A DNA stretch of 64,000 nt from Rebecca billardiae RCC1528 (lineage: Eukaryota; Haptophyta). The stretch covers positions 434,001 through 498,000 of the forward strand of contig OZ251236.1 of the NCBI GenBank assembly GCA_965240325.2. The letters run 5' to 3'. This document shows positions 38,709 to 49,952 of the stretch, in pieces (the stretch's first letter is position 1; each line of letters starts with the position of its first letter). The notes beneath the pieces were generated by a model. The model was given only the letters and a program-made list of their open reading frames with translations, did not search any database and was not told the origin of the DNA. A program made the translations under genes and the position numbers.

Positions 38709-40136
38709 ATGATGTGCACCATGCTAGCCGTGGCGTGCTCCCTCGTGCCCGCCCTGAGTGGCGCGGCGCCCGCCCCAGCCCCCGGCAGCACGGCCATCGT
38801 GTACACGCGCGCGATGGACGAGGCACCGTTCATCACCAGGTGGGTCGAGTGGTACCTCGACCTCGGCTTCCGCTCGATCCTGATCCTGGACACGTCGCGG
38901 ACGCCCGAGGCCAAGCGCGAGCTCCGGCAGCAGGCCATGGCGGCGAGGGGCGCGTCGTCGGCCGTGCGCGTGCTCTCGCAGCCGACAGACGTGCACCCTG
39001 ACATGCTGCTCGCACAGGCGGCGAGCGTGGTCGAGCAGGAGCGGCGGCGGGTGGGCGCGGCGTGGGCGCTGGGTGTCGACCTGGACGAGTACCTGCTGCT
39101 CGACGGCGGCGCCACCATTGAGGCGCACATCGAGCGCGCGACGCGTGCGTGCGACGGTCTGCGCCCGCACGTGATCCAGTTCCGCTGGGTGATGGTGCAG
39201 CACCTCAAGCAGTCGTGCGCGTCCTTCGGCGGGCCGGGCGTGCTGCGCCGCGCGTTCGTCAGCCACTTTGTCAAGTCGATGACGCGCCCGGTCGACGGGC
39301 TCGTCACGCTCGACTCGGTGAACGCGCACTTCCCGCGCGTGCACAACAGCTCGGCCACGGGGCCGCGCGGCGTGCGCGCCTTCCGCGACAACACGTGCCA
39401 CGACAACGTGGCCGGCCGGGTGCGGATCGGGGAGCTGTTCCGCGACAAGGAGGGGCTGTACGCGGACAGCGTGCTCGTGCACGTGCACACGCGCTCGGTG
39501 CGCGACCTGCTGCGCAAGGCCGCGCTCACGGGCGTGGGCCTGAAGCAGATGCGCAACACGACGCAGATGGCGGCCATGCTGCTCAACGCGTCCGCCACCG
39601 CCGAGCTGCCGACCGACATCGACGCGCTCACGGCGGTGATCGGCTGGAAGGCCTCCAAGCCGCTGCAGGACATGAGCGTGGGCTGTAAGCTCACCGACAT
39701 GCTCGAGCGATCGACGGGCGCGCGCAACGGCGAGGCCGGCCTGTCGAGCAGGCGGCTCGCTGCGCGCGTGCGCGCGCTTGCCCGCGCGCGGCACACCAAG
39801 TTGGTGACGGTGCCGGCGCGCGCCAAGTCCCCCCTCTGCAATGACACGCTCGAAGCGGAGGGCTTCCTGCGCACGATGGCCGACCTGTTCCGGGCAGCTG
39901 GCCTCGCGCCATCGGACCCCGCCGTGCTGCGCAGCCTCGTGGCCAAGCCCACCACCAGGCTCGTGGTGGCGATGGCGAAAATCTACGCGGCGGAGACGCG
40001 TCGGCTGTTGCTCGGCGGGTCGCCGTCCGAGCTGCCGTCGGGGTGCGCGCGGAATGTGTACCGCGCGTGGCTCTCGCAGCTCAAGAAAATGGGCCGCGGC
40101 TGCGTTGGCACCGTCAACCCGCACTTGTGCAGATGA
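38709..40136 (+). CDS. Secreted/Golgi glycosyltransferase-like protein (GT92 / GT2-like)
   Basis: 475 residues from the first ATG, starting with a signal peptide or anchor (MMCTMLAVACSLVPALSG). DEAPFITRWVEWYLDLGF (38-55) and ILILDTS (58-63) match the start of GT92/DUF23 and Glyco_tranf_2_4 folds, where an acidic residue before the EW-Y-LG segment binds the nucleotide sugar. LGVDLDEYLLL (121-131) provides the DxD-type metal motif (Asp124, Asp126). VHNSS and two further Asn-x-Ser/Thr sites fit a lumenal protein. Substrate unknown. Single exon, TGA stop. It neighbours a sulfotransferase-like and an esterase-like locus, so the cluster may concern surface polysaccharide (inference). Confidence 0.75.
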   Translation: MMCTMLAVACSLVPALSGAAPAPAPGSTAIVYTRAMDEAPFITRWVEWYLDLGFRSILILDTSRTPEAKRELRQQAMAARGASSAVRVLSQPTDVHPDMLLAQAASVVEQERRRVGAAWALGVDLDEYLLLDGGATIEAHIERATRACDGLRPHVIQFRWVMVQHLKQSCASFGGPGVLRRAFVSHFVKSMTRPVDGLVTLDSVNAHFPRVHNSSATGPRGVRAFRDNTCHDNVAGRVRIGELFRDKEGLYADSVLVHVHTRSVRDLLRKAALTGVGLKQMRNTTQMAAMLLNASATAELPTDIDALTAVIGWKASKPLQDMSVGCKLTDMLERSTGARNGEAGLSSRRLAARVRALARARHTKLVTVPARAKSPLCNDTLEAEGFLRTMADLFRAAGLAPSDPAVLRSLVAKPTTRLVVAMAKIYAAETRRLLLGGSPSELPSGCARNVYRAWLSQLKKMGRGCVGTVNPHLCR

Positions 40137-40314
40137 CGTCAGCATAATGCTGACGATGTCCGGCTTAGGGAACCGGCGCACGAAAATAATATGATGATGA
40201 TGATGATGACGAAATCTGCCATTGAGATTACGACGCGAATCGTCGTGGTGCAATCGGCCATCGGGACGAGACTACCGAGAGGCCGACAACGACACGGAGC
40301 CCGTTCACGATCCG
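40137..40314. other. Short intergenic spacer with (ATG)n run
   Basis: ATGATG-type microsatellite at about 40190-40209. No gene; it contains the leader of the amidohydrolase. Confidence 0.5.
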
Positions 40315-42117
40315 ATGGCGGAGCAGACGACGGAGCTGCTGAGCGGGATCCTGCGCCCGCTCCAGCCGGCGCGCGACACGCTGCTGCGCGGCGTGCTCGT
40401 GCCCGAGGTCGAGGGCGGCTACTCGCGGCGCGACGTGCTGCTGGCCGGGGGCAAGATCGAGGCGATCGAGCCGGCGGGCTCCATCGAGCGCGCGCGCGCC
40501 GCGGAGGTGCTCGAGTGCGAGGAGCGCATGCTCCTGCCCGGCTTCGTCAACGGGCACACGCACTCGAGCGAGCACTGGGTGCGCGGGCTGATCCAGCCGC
40601 TGCCGCTCGAGCTGTGGGTGCTCCAGCTGCTGCGGCACGAGGCGCGCGGCGACGCGGGCTGGCACGGCGAGGCGAGCTTCGCGCAGACGCCCGCGTTCGC
40701 CATCGGCGTCTCGGCGCTGCACTGCGGGATCGAGGCGGTCGCGTCGGGGTGCACGGCGCTGCTCGACCACCTCTTCTCGCGCAGCGCCGACGACGTCGCC
40801 GCGGCCGTCGCCGTGTACAAGGCGCTCGGCGTGCGCGCGTTCATCGCGCCGATGGTGAGCGACGACGCGGAGATGTACCACAACTACGTGCCGCTGTGCG
40901 CGTCGGCGGAGGCGCGCAACGCCGAGTGCGGCTGCGCGGGGTGCGGCGGGCTGGGGCCGGGCGGCGCGCTGCGCACCGAGCCCTGCCCGCGCGACCCCGC
41001 CAAGACGCAGGCCGCGCTCGAGCTGTGGGAGGAGTGCATCCGGCGCTTCCACCGGCCGGACGAGGGCATCGAGATTGTGGTCGGGCCCGTCACCGCGTTC
41101 TCCGCGTCGGCCGAGCTGCTCAGGGGGGCGGCGGCGCTGCGCGAGAAGCACGGCGTGTGCGGGCACACGCACCTGCTCGAGACGCGCGCGCAGGCGCTGC
41201 AGTCCCGCCAGTGGTTCGAGCACGGCTCGTCGGTGCGCCGGCTGCACGAGTCGGGCTTCTTGCAGCTGCCGGGCACGTCGTGCGCGCACGCGGTCTGGCT
41301 CTCGGAGGAGGAGGCGGGGCTGATGGCGGCGAGCGGCGCGTCGGTCTCGCACTGCCCGTGGTCCAACCTGCGCCTCGGCTCGGGCGTCTGCCCGCTCGCC
41401 GCGTACGAGGCCGCCGGCGTCAACGTTTGCCTCGGGTGCGACGGCACCGCCTCCTCGGACGGGCAGGACATGCTCGAGGTGCTCAAGCTGAGCGCGTACC
41501 TGCCGCGCGTCGCTACCGCCGAGTACCGCGCGTGGCCGGACGCGCGCAAGGTGGCGCTCACGCTCGCGTCGAAGAACGGGTACAAGGCTCTCAACATGGC
41601 GGGCCGCGCGGGCGAGCTCAAGCCCGGCCACGCCGCCGACCTCTCCCTGTGGGACCTCTCGGCGCTCTCGATGCTGCCGCGCACAGACCCGCTGTCCACG
41701 CTCGTGTACGGCTCGCGCACGCAGGCGCGGGGCGCGGGGGCCGCGCTCGCCGCGCTGTGGGTGCGGGGCGTGCAGGTGGTGGACGACGGCTCGCCGTGCG
41801 CCGTCGACCTGCCCAAGTTCCGAGACCTCTTGCGCAAGCTCCAGCCGGAGTACCGCGACCCTGCCGACAGCGCGCCCAGCACCACGCCCGCCACGGCGGC
41901 CGCCGAGGTCGAGTACCGCGCCGCGCTCTGCCTCGACGATGACGCGGCCCGCGCGGCGGGCGTCCCAGAGGCGCACGCCAAGTACCCGGCGGGGCGCGCG
42001 CTGTACGACCCGTCGCTGCCGCTCGCACCAGGCCGCGAGCCCTCGAGCCAGGCGGCAGGCGGCGAGGGCGCAGACGAGGCGGGGAGACCCAAGCGCGCGC
42101 GTCGCGGGCCTGCATGA
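40315..42117 (+). CDS. Metal-dependent amidohydrolase, MTA/SAH deaminase-like (ATZ/TRZ family)
   Basis: 600 residues from the first ATG. Hallmarks of the aminohydrolase TIM barrel are LPGFVNGHTHSSEHWVRG with His81 and His83 as metal ligands, GHTHLLET with His284/286 and Glu289, CAHAVWL with His325, SHCPWSNLRLGSG, and CDGTASSDGQDML with Asp376. This set is typical of S-adenosylhomocysteine/methylthioadenosine deaminases, guanine deaminases and chlorohydrolases; the motif SHCPWSNLRLGSG favours the first group. The core is about 450 residues. The protein has an insertion with a Cys-rich loop (about 203-225) and a disordered tail ending in Lys-Arg-Ala-Arg-Arg, which could be a nuclear signal. No organelle leader. 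Likely role is purine/adenosyl salvage (inference). Confidence 0.85.
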   Translation: MAEQTTELLSGILRPLQPARDTLLRGVLVPEVEGGYSRRDVLLAGGKIEAIEPAGSIERARAAEVLECEERMLLPGFVNGHTHSSEHWVRGLIQPLPLELWVLQLLRHEARGDAGWHGEASFAQTPAFAIGVSALHCGIEAVASGCTALLDHLFSRSADDVAAAVAVYKALGVRAFIAPMVSDDAEMYHNYVPLCASAEARNAECGCAGCGGLGPGGALRTEPCPRDPAKTQAALELWEECIRRFHRPDEGIEIVVGPVTAFSASAELLRGAAALREKHGVCGHTHLLETRAQALQSRQWFEHGSSVRRLHESGFLQLPGTSCAHAVWLSEEEAGLMAASGASVSHCPWSNLRLGSGVCPLAAYEAAGVNVCLGCDGTASSDGQDMLEVLKLSAYLPRVATAEYRAWPDARKVALTLASKNGYKALNMAGRAGELKPGHAADLSLWDLSALSMLPRTDPLSTLVYGSRTQARGAGAALAALWVRGVQVVDDGSPCAVDLPKFRDLLRKLQPEYRDPADSAPSTTPATAAAEVEYRAALCLDDDAARAAGVPEAHAKYPAGRALYDPSLPLAPGREPSSQAAGGEGADEAGRPKRARRGPA

Positions 42118-42442
42118 CGGTTGCTGCATGACCGACCCCCCGGGGTGGCGGTGGACTGCGACCAGGCGGGCGCCCGCCGAGTGCGAGTCTGAGCTCTTGT
42201 CGGCTGGCGGCTCCGTATCGGATGAATCTCTTCTAATGAGCCCGCTCACAGCTGCCGGCGCCCGCTGGTCACGTGGATGACTTCTTTCTAGATCTAGCGC
42301 ACTCTGGCCGACTCTGCTCCGTTGACCGTTCACCATGTCGATCCGTGGGTACGCGCCCACCTTGAAATCTGATCGCGGTTGGGTGAGTTGGGGTCGCTCG
42401 TCGTGACTACGACCGGCAGTGCAAAACGAGCTCCCGGAGTGC

Positions 42443-42449
42443 TTTCCGG
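42443..42449. repeat. Target-site duplication TTTCCGG, left copy
   Basis: Abuts the left terminal inverted repeat; identical to 43579-43585. Confidence 0.85.
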
Positions 42450-43578
42450 CAAGGGCGGTAAGGGCTGTCAACTCCCAGTGGCGGCGGTGGCAGAGGTTGG
42501 TCGCCGCTTCGTCGCTGCGCGGCCTCGCTCCAGCGACTAACTCTCGTGGGCGCCCGCCCTGGGGGGCGAGTGGGGCGCGCACGGCGCGAGCTCCTGTGGC
42601 CGTGTACGCGCGCGCGGAGGCGGCGCGCGTGGCTGGGCAGGTGCTAAGGAGTGTATGTCGCCCTCCCACGCCGCGCGCCTTGCTCGCCGCCGCTTTCGCC
42701 GCGCCTCAGGCCAGCGCGCACGCGTGCGCCGCCTCCAGAGCCAGCCTCGGGCAATCGGCAGCCGCCCGCGCATGTGTGGTGCGCGGTCTGGTCGGCGCGA
42801 GTCGGTCGGGGCCATCGGGCGAGGCTCGCATACTATAGACGCGCGCCATGCTGCCTCGCGCCGCCGCGCGTGGGCCCGGTCCCATCCCGTGAAGCTGTTG
42901 AAGGAAGCTGATCGATGAATGCACGACAAGCAGAAATGAGCTCGAATACGTGACAGTGAGCGCACATGCGCGTGATAGGCGGCCGCATTGGGCGCGTGTA
43001 CGGCGTCCTATGAGTGCATTGCCCCGCTCTTCATCGCCTGCGCGCGTCTATTGTGCTCTCCAGCGTCTCCATGAGCGTCCAAACATGAGCATTTTCGCAT
43101 TCGTGCTGCAGTTCGTGTCAGACCTAAGATGCTTGCGTGTCGACCCATGACAACCCACGCGCGGCGGCGCGAGGCAGCATGGCGCGCGTCTATAGTATGC
43201 GAGCCTCGCCCGATGGCCCCGACCGACTCGCGCCGACCAGACCGCGCACCACACATGCGCGGGCGGCTGCCGATTGCCCGAGGCTGGCTCTGGAGGCGGC
43301 GCACGCGTGCGCGCTGGCCTGAGGCGCGGCGAAAGCGGCGGCGAGCAAGGCGCGCGGCGTGGGAGGGCGACATACACTCCTTAGCACCTGCCCAGCCACG
43401 CGCGCCGCCTCCGCGCGCGCGTACACGGCCACAGGAGCTCGCGCCGTGCGCGCCCCACTCGCCCCCCAGGGCGGGCGCCCACGAGAGTTAGTCGCTGGAG
43501 CGAGGCCGCGCAGCGACGAAGCGGCGACCAACCTCTGCCACCGCCGCCACTGGGAGTTGACAGCCCTTACCGCCCTTG
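42450..43578. mobile_element. Non-autonomous foldback DNA transposon: 425-bp TIRs, 7-bp TSD
   Basis: Left arm 42450-42874 and right arm 43154-43578 are inverted copies that appear identical over 425 bp. The ends read CAAGGGCGGTAAGGG...CCCTTACCGCCCTTG. The 279-bp centre has no transposase. Direct repeats TTTCCGG flank it exactly at 42443-42449 and 43579-43585. Identical arms imply recent insertion. The superfamily is uncertain: 7-bp duplications do not fit the common 8-9 bp (hAT, Mutator) or TA classes neatly. It lies 54 bp upstream of the next gene's first ATG. Confidence 0.92.
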
Positions 43579-43585
43579 TTTCCGG
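43579..43585. repeat. Target-site duplication TTTCCGG, right copy
   Basis: Abuts the right terminal inverted repeat; identical to 42443-42449. Confidence 0.85.
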
Positions 43586-43632
43586 CCTGCTTCCGAGTTC
43601 CGAAGAGAGCCCCGGCCGCGAAGTGCGCGGCG

Positions 43633-44506
43633 ATGGATGAGCACAGGCGGCCGCGCGCGAGGCGACGACGGCGAAGCTGGGGCGACGTATGGCCCGGGCA
43701 GATGCGTGCGCGTGAGGGCATAGGCACGCCCGCTTGGGCCGTGGGAGTGCTCGCGCTGGCTAGTGGCCTGCAACCGGCCGCCGCGTACGTGAGCGACTAT
43801 CGCGTGCACTACACGGCGAGGATGGCTGGTGGTGATGGCGGGCGGGCGATGACGCTGCTCATCTCGAACATGACCGTCTCGGAAGCTGAGAGCTGGTGTG
43901 CGATCAAGCACATCCCAGACTGCGCTGGCTTCACCTTCTACGATCCATATGGCCAAGATGTGCCATACGTGAACGGGACGTGCACGGGAAAGGTCCCGGA
44001 GACGTGTGAGCAGCGCGCTGTCATCATGTACTTCAAGACCGTGCCCAGCATGCAGGAGGTGGATAACTGGTATTCATACGTGAAAGCATCGCCTATTCAG
44101 ACGACCCCTGGCCTGCAGGCGGCCATCAGCGTCACGGTGATTGTTCTCGTCGGCTTCGCGCTCGGGATTGGACTCGGTGTGGGTCTCTCTCCGCATCCCG
44201 CCGACGCGAGTGGTGTCACCATCATGTCAGGATGACCGCGTGCACGACGACGACACGGTGGTTCTCAAGGTGAAGGCGCCACCGCCGCGGGGTACGGTTT
44301 CGGAGCAGCAGGCGTTAGACGTGCATGGCGCATCAATTACGTACGATGCGGCCACTGGTCCCATCGATGATGCCGAATTGCAGCTCGCGCGTCGTCGGCG
44401 ACAATCATCGACGAACTACTCCGGCCGCGGAACCATACGTGCGGACCAGGTGGCGCCGGTGACGGCTTCGGTGACCGTGTCGGTGACGGCCGCGGGCCAA
44501 GTGTAG
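43633..44506 (+). CDS. Small single-pass membrane protein with Cys-rich ectodomain (PAN/apple-like?)
   Basis: Two exons, 43633-44178 and 44231-44506, joined across a 52-bp GTGGGT...TCAG phase-0 intron: 273 residues (ATG 43702 is an alternative start closer to the signal peptide WAVGVLALASGLQPAAAY). The ectodomain contains AESWCAIKHIPDCAGFTFY and GTCTG...ETCEQRAVIMYFK, resembling PAN/apple-type or haptophyte 'C..GFTF' folds. I am not certain of the family. A transmembrane span (AISVTVIVLVGFALGIGLG) is followed by an acidic, then Ser/Thr-rich cytosolic tail supplied by exon 2. Without splicing the frame stops 11 codons later. TAG stop. The foldback transposon sits just upstream and may have displaced its promoter. 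Confidence 0.65.
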
Positions 44507-45667
44507 CAGACGGCCGCTGGGTGCCACGCCCACGATCACGGTGTGTGACGAGTGATGTCCGATCGGAGAGTGACGCCCGCTGACGGCGGCGGGCCACTAC
44601 TCCCGCCGACAGTCTACTCCGCAGGCTCCCAGATCCAGCTACCCGGTGCGCGGGCGGTGCCACTGGCAGTGACTGGCACTGGGACCAGGCGCCGAGGGCG
44701 CCGGCCGAGGCGGCGGGCGTTCGCGACGGCGAGTGATCTCACTGACGATAACTGTCTGCTGCCTCCGCGGACGACGTACAGGTCGCGGGATCACGGGTGA
44801 TCTGGACAGTGCTCAGTGGCCGACCCAACTCACGCGGAAGCCTCCCTGGGAGCATTGGGGTCGAAGGGGCGCCAGGGACGGACTTCAGGGGGTCCCTGGA
44901 GTTCCGCCGCAGCGCGCTTTCTGCGCTGCGGGCCCGTCTGGCCTCGCGTGGCGGCCGCAATGGCACTCAGTCCAATTAGCCCCTGGCACTGGCTGAGGGC
45001 GAGGTCCATGGATGCCTGAGGATGGGAATCGAGCTCAGAGACGCGCGCGCGGAGGAAAAGCGTGTGCAGCGGCTCGGACGGTTGCTCTGGGACCTACGAC
45101 CCACGCCAGCGCAACCGCGCCTTGCCTCGGAGTCCGCCCTTCCTGAGTCCGCGCACGCGCCTTGCGCGGCTTGAAACGCTGGCGTTCGCCCGTGTGCGCG
45201 GGACTCACTGAAACAAGGCGAAGGCGGCGAGAAGCCGCGACCTGGCGTCGCGTGCGCAGACGACGTCTCACGACCAGGTGAGTTCAGCGAACATCGTGCG
45301 CCGTCGTGGCGACCCGCCAGTGGGCGCTCGTGCTCGTTCGCCCACGAGCCCTCGCCACGAGGCCCGCCGCCCGCTGAGTGTCCAGATAGCCCCTGTGTCC
45401 AGTTAGCCCGTATCCCGACCTGTACTCATCGGACTTTCACTGTAATTCTGTATCACTACACTGTATGTCTAATAACGCGGCTGATCAAATAACGGTTCAT
45501 CCTCGGAGTAGCAGTCTGAAATCGTCAGTCACACTCATCATCTGCTACTGCATTCAGCTGCAGCATATATTCGACGATCTGCGGCCTTGATCACAAGTCA
45601 CAGACAGACAGCATCACTGCACATCCGACGACTCAATATCAGATTTATAGTCTAGATGCTGACTCTA

Positions 45668-46191
45668 CAGGCAATCGCGGGCAATAAGAAGTCAGAGATC
45701 TCACGGCTAGCCTCGGTTTCTTAGCCGTTCGGTAGGCCGAGCGCCTACGGAGGCTCAGTTTCTTAGCTAGGTCCGCCCGCCGCGCAGGCGCGGGGGGCGC
45801 AGGGGGGCAGAGCCCCCCGCTGAGTCTTTAGGCCCGGCCGGCGAGGCCGACGAAAATTTTGGGCCCTTTTGGAGCAAATCTGGCATGATGTGAGCAAATC
45901 TGGCATGATGTTGCATGGATGCTGCGGTGCACTGGCCAGGAGTCAGTCATCAGGAGAAGTCGGGACTTGGCCTGTACTCGTAGTCGGGCCGCGCGCCTCG
46001 TCCCCGACGGGCCGACTGCGCCTCGCCCTCGGCGGACCACTCGTCAGCCGGGACGACGTAGTCCCGGTTTCTTAGTGTGACTATGCGTATAGCGAACCAG
46101 CCAATCGCTAGTCTCAGTTTCTAGGCCAGATCCGCAGATAGCAAGCCCCAGTTTCTTAACGTGACAGCTCCTTATTGCCCGCGATTGCCTG
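45668..46191. mobile_element. MITE with 21-bp perfect TIRs and TA target duplication
   Basis: The termini CAGGCAATCGCGGGCAATAAG (45668-45688) and its exact reverse complement (46171-46191) are flanked by TA on both sides (45666-45667, 46192-46193). The interior is non-coding, with several dispersed GTTTCTTAG-type words and a 20-bp tandem duplication. TA duplication suggests a Tc1/mariner-like mobiliser (inference). Confidence 0.8.
45872..45911. repeat. 20-bp tandem duplication inside the MITE
   Basis: GAGCAAATCTGGCATGATGT occurs twice back to back. Confidence 0.9.
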
Positions 46192-48880
46192 TACGACATC
46201 AGGCATCAGCATCGCGTCTGCATCACATCATCAGTGTTCGGACTGCACCCTCGGAGCCTCGCCGATGTTATGCGGACTATACGGATGATGATGTATAGTT
46301 ATTCAGTCAGCAGTAGTCTGCATCATCACTCATCAGCCTCCGATCACGGACCGAGTAGTATACTTACATATCAGCAGCTCCGGGACCGGAGGGTCAGGCG
46401 GACTGATTCAGTGATCTCACGGTAGAGAGTAGAGCAGTACAGTCGGAATAGCATACGCAGTGATGGTCCGCGGCCGGATATCTGATATGATGATCCGTCG
46501 TGATGATGATAGCCTGGTCCAAACGCACTGGAGCACTTTCGGGGATTTTATCGCCAAATGAATGCGGGCCCCTAGGCGCGCGCTCACACCCGGAAACAGC
46601 GTAGCAAATGGGCCCAGCCCGGGCGGAGCAAAAGTTTCGGCCTAAAAATCGCATCCGCGGCCCGTCGTGAGCGTGCGCGCGCGCGCCGCGGACAACTACG
46701 GACACATAGAGAATCGTCAGTCTGAATGTGGGTAAGTACTTAGCCGAAATGAGCCCAAACGCACGAACTTACTTATTGGCGTACGTCGAGGCGAGCATGA
46801 ACCTTGGTACAGGCCATTAGGATGGGCTGTGGTCTGTGCGCAAGTGGCCGTACTCAACTACTGCAAGATCGACTATATTACCCATTTGTACCCGCATAGT
46901 ATGGACAATGTACCCGCATAAATATGCGTTCTGAGTCTGTATAATTAAATGCCACTATGTCGTTACATATTCGCCATAGGTGGGTAGCTGTCCCAGGCTG
47001 CACGATTAGTGCGGCGCTCGGGGTGCAGTGGTCGGACGAGGCTCCGCCTGGCCTTCCGCGCACTCCTGCAGACAAGAAGAGGGCCGGGCTCCCACCCGGC
47101 CAGGCGTGCGGCAGTCGGTCAGGTGCTGGACCTGGTCTGGAGACCATCTCCTGCGTGGCGACTGGCCGATCTGCGGCACAACGCGCGCCGCCGTGAGCCA
47201 CACGGCAGGTTCGCAACGGATCCGGATCGCGTGTCCATGGCGGCGTGCATCGAGTCATTCAAGCTGTCAAGTCGCGTGCCACGCCCGCCCTTTCACTTGG
47301 GGCATCCGTACTGCCTACAACGACGACATGTGCGTCCTTAGACGAGGCATAATCGCGGTTCTAGCTGCTCGTCCAAGGGTCAGATCGCACGTCCTTGCTC
47401 GCCCGACAGCCTCAACGGCGGACTGATGTGATCCGCGGGTGACGATGCGACCGCTTCGAGTGCGCCTACGGCCACCACCGGGGTGGGGATCGTTCATGGG
47501 CACCCTCCGCGTGCCATGACATGCTCTGGCCGTGCGTGGTGACTTGACCCACCGCACGTAAACGGGGAAGACACCCGAGCACGTGCTTCCGAGCCACCCG
47601 AATGGCACAATGTGCCACCCATGGACACCAAACACGTGCCAAAGCGCGAGCCTTGCGTGCTGGAGTAGCCGCACGACACCAAGGAAGACGTATGAGCGCT
47701 CTCAACCATCTTCAAGCGACGACTCCGTCGACTCTGCCTCGCGGACCGCGGTACGATCCTCGACCTTGTGCTCGCAGCAAAGGCCACGACGGTAAAGCAG
47801 CACCCAGGGGATGGGAGTCAGCCGGCAGCCACTACAATGTAACTGTACATACCCAGCCCCGCAAGGCGAGCCGTCCTGATCGCCCCCAGCCCGTCATACA
47901 GCTCCACGAGAAGCACAAATCGACTGCCGCCGCCTTGGGCGACCCATGCGCAAACGTGACGGGACTGGCCGGATGAAGCGTTGGCGATGCGCAGCGCGCC
48001 CAACGCTGGTGGTGGCATCGAGTACATGCTAGGGGTAGGCGGTGCCCCATGCGAGCCGTCGCGTGCCGCGCATATTCCCGGAGGTGCCCCTTCTCGAAGG
48101 CGCAGCGCAACCCAGCAGCTGAGCGTTCGACGCGCGCCGTCGGGCGAGAAGTCGACCTGGCGACGGACCGCGGGCGGCGGAAGCAACGCAGACATGTCGC
48201 TCAAGGTGTGCACGCACACCGCCGGGGCACCCGAACGATGTGTCCAGCACTACACCTGACATGAGGCGGCGCAGTCGTCCAGTCGAGGCTCTCGAGCCCC
48301 TTCCGACCTTCGTCGCGGCGAGCCGTCGGACGGCCGGTGGCGATTTTTGACGAGCGCGACGAGCGACGAGAAAAATCGGGAGAAATGAGGCGCCCAAAAT
48401 CCGAAAAAGGCTTTTTCAGTGGCGAAAATCGGGATGGACCAGGCTAATGATGACGAGAACTCGCGGATATTAAATACATACTCGGTCTGCTCGGCGGATA
48501 CTAAAAGTAGTAAGTCCGAGCCGAGCGCGCGCATATATTAACGCGCATATATATATAATAATTATTTATTATATCCGGCCAGCCATCTCCGCAGAATCTG
48601 ATCACTGGCGGTCCGGAGCGGAGCCCGATGTCCGCGACGCGGCGACGCGGCGACGAGGCCCAGGCGGCACTAACTAGTCCGACACGGCCGAGTCCGCGAA
48701 TGTCTGTCCGAATCCGAAACATGAAACGGCCGCGCGCCGAGAAGCCCGAGTAGCAGCTCGCGCGAGGAGCAGCGCTGGCCGTGGGATGCGCGCTCGCGCG
48801 CGAGCACCATCGCCATCGGGAGACAACGGAAGGCGCGGCACCAACTGCCAACACCGTCATTCCCGACGCGCCGACGAGTG

Positions 48881-49886
48881 CTAGAGCGCGGTCGAGAAGC
48901 CTTGCGGCGGGCGCTTCGCCCCGGCGGACGACGCCTGCTTGCGGCATTCCTTGTTCGTGCAGTAGCCCGCGCCAAAGCCGCGCATCCTCGAGCCGCACCG
49001 CTCACACAGCCCCTTGTCCACCTTCCCGCGGCACCGGAGTGCCTTGGTGGAGTTGGGACGCGAGTTTGGCCGCCCGGGCGTTTCAGAGCCAGAGCCGTAC
49101 TCGCTGCTGTCCCCGTAGAGGGCGGACGAGCCGGCCGGGTGCATGCCGGGCGGCGGCGCCGGGACCAGGCTGGCCGCCGCGGAGCCGTGCGCGTGGTGGC
49201 CGTGGCCGCTGGTGTCGTTCACGGAGAGGTTGCCGAGGGACTGCGCGACCGCGCCCGGCGAGGAGGAGCGCACGTCGAAGCCGCCGAACTGATCGATCTG
49301 CCACGGCTGCGTCGGCAGCTGCCCGTCCACGCTCTGCCCCGTGATGGATGCTGCCGCCGCAGCGACGGCCGCCGCGGCCATGCGCGAGGACTGCAGCCCG
49401 GACACGCCCACGCCAAGCTCCTCGTCGTGCAGCATCATCGGCCACGACGCCCTGTGCGCACGCATCGGCGCACCGCCGCCGCTGCCGTTCAGCACGCCGG
49501 CGTGCACGTGCGCGCCCGCCGCCGCTTGCATGGCGAGCTTGCGCAGGTCGGTGGTGCCGTTCGCGTCCGTGCCGAGCTGCGCGCGCAGCGCACTCATCTG
49601 CACCGCCTCGAAGCGGCTCGCGGTGTGCGGCGAGAGCTCGATGCCCGCGGGCAGCTGCGGCGGCGGCGGCACGGACACATCCATCGACAGCCCGAGGCCG
49701 GCGAAGAGCTCCTGTGCGCGCGCGTCCGTGGCGCTCACGCCCTGCCGCGCCAGGTTGGCCGCGAGCTGCCTGGCGACCACGTCGGGTGGGGGCGGCTGCA
49801 GCATGTGCGAGCGCGGGTTCTGCGCCCAGGGTGCCTGCTGCGCCGGAGGACGCGCGTACGCGGACGACGTGTGCGGCATCGCGCTG

Positions 49887-49952
<66 letters not shown>

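Larger units (their letters stand above)
44507..48880. other. 4.4-kb gene-poor region
   Basis: No convincing gene. GC is patchy, with low-GC islands near 45420-45680, 46230-46500 and 48460-48600 (including a TATATATAATAATTATTTATT tract near 48548). It contains the MITE at 45668-46191 and many short overlapping open frames without shared domains. A possible decayed cytosine-methyltransferase-like motif near 47830-47900 (minus) is too weak to annotate. Confidence 0.6.

Noticed and set aside
46878-48400. Overlapping short frames suggesting a transposase or polymerase gene
   Set aside because: No catalytic motif could be followed across frames; only the single weak methyltransferase-like motif was kept as a low-interest finding.
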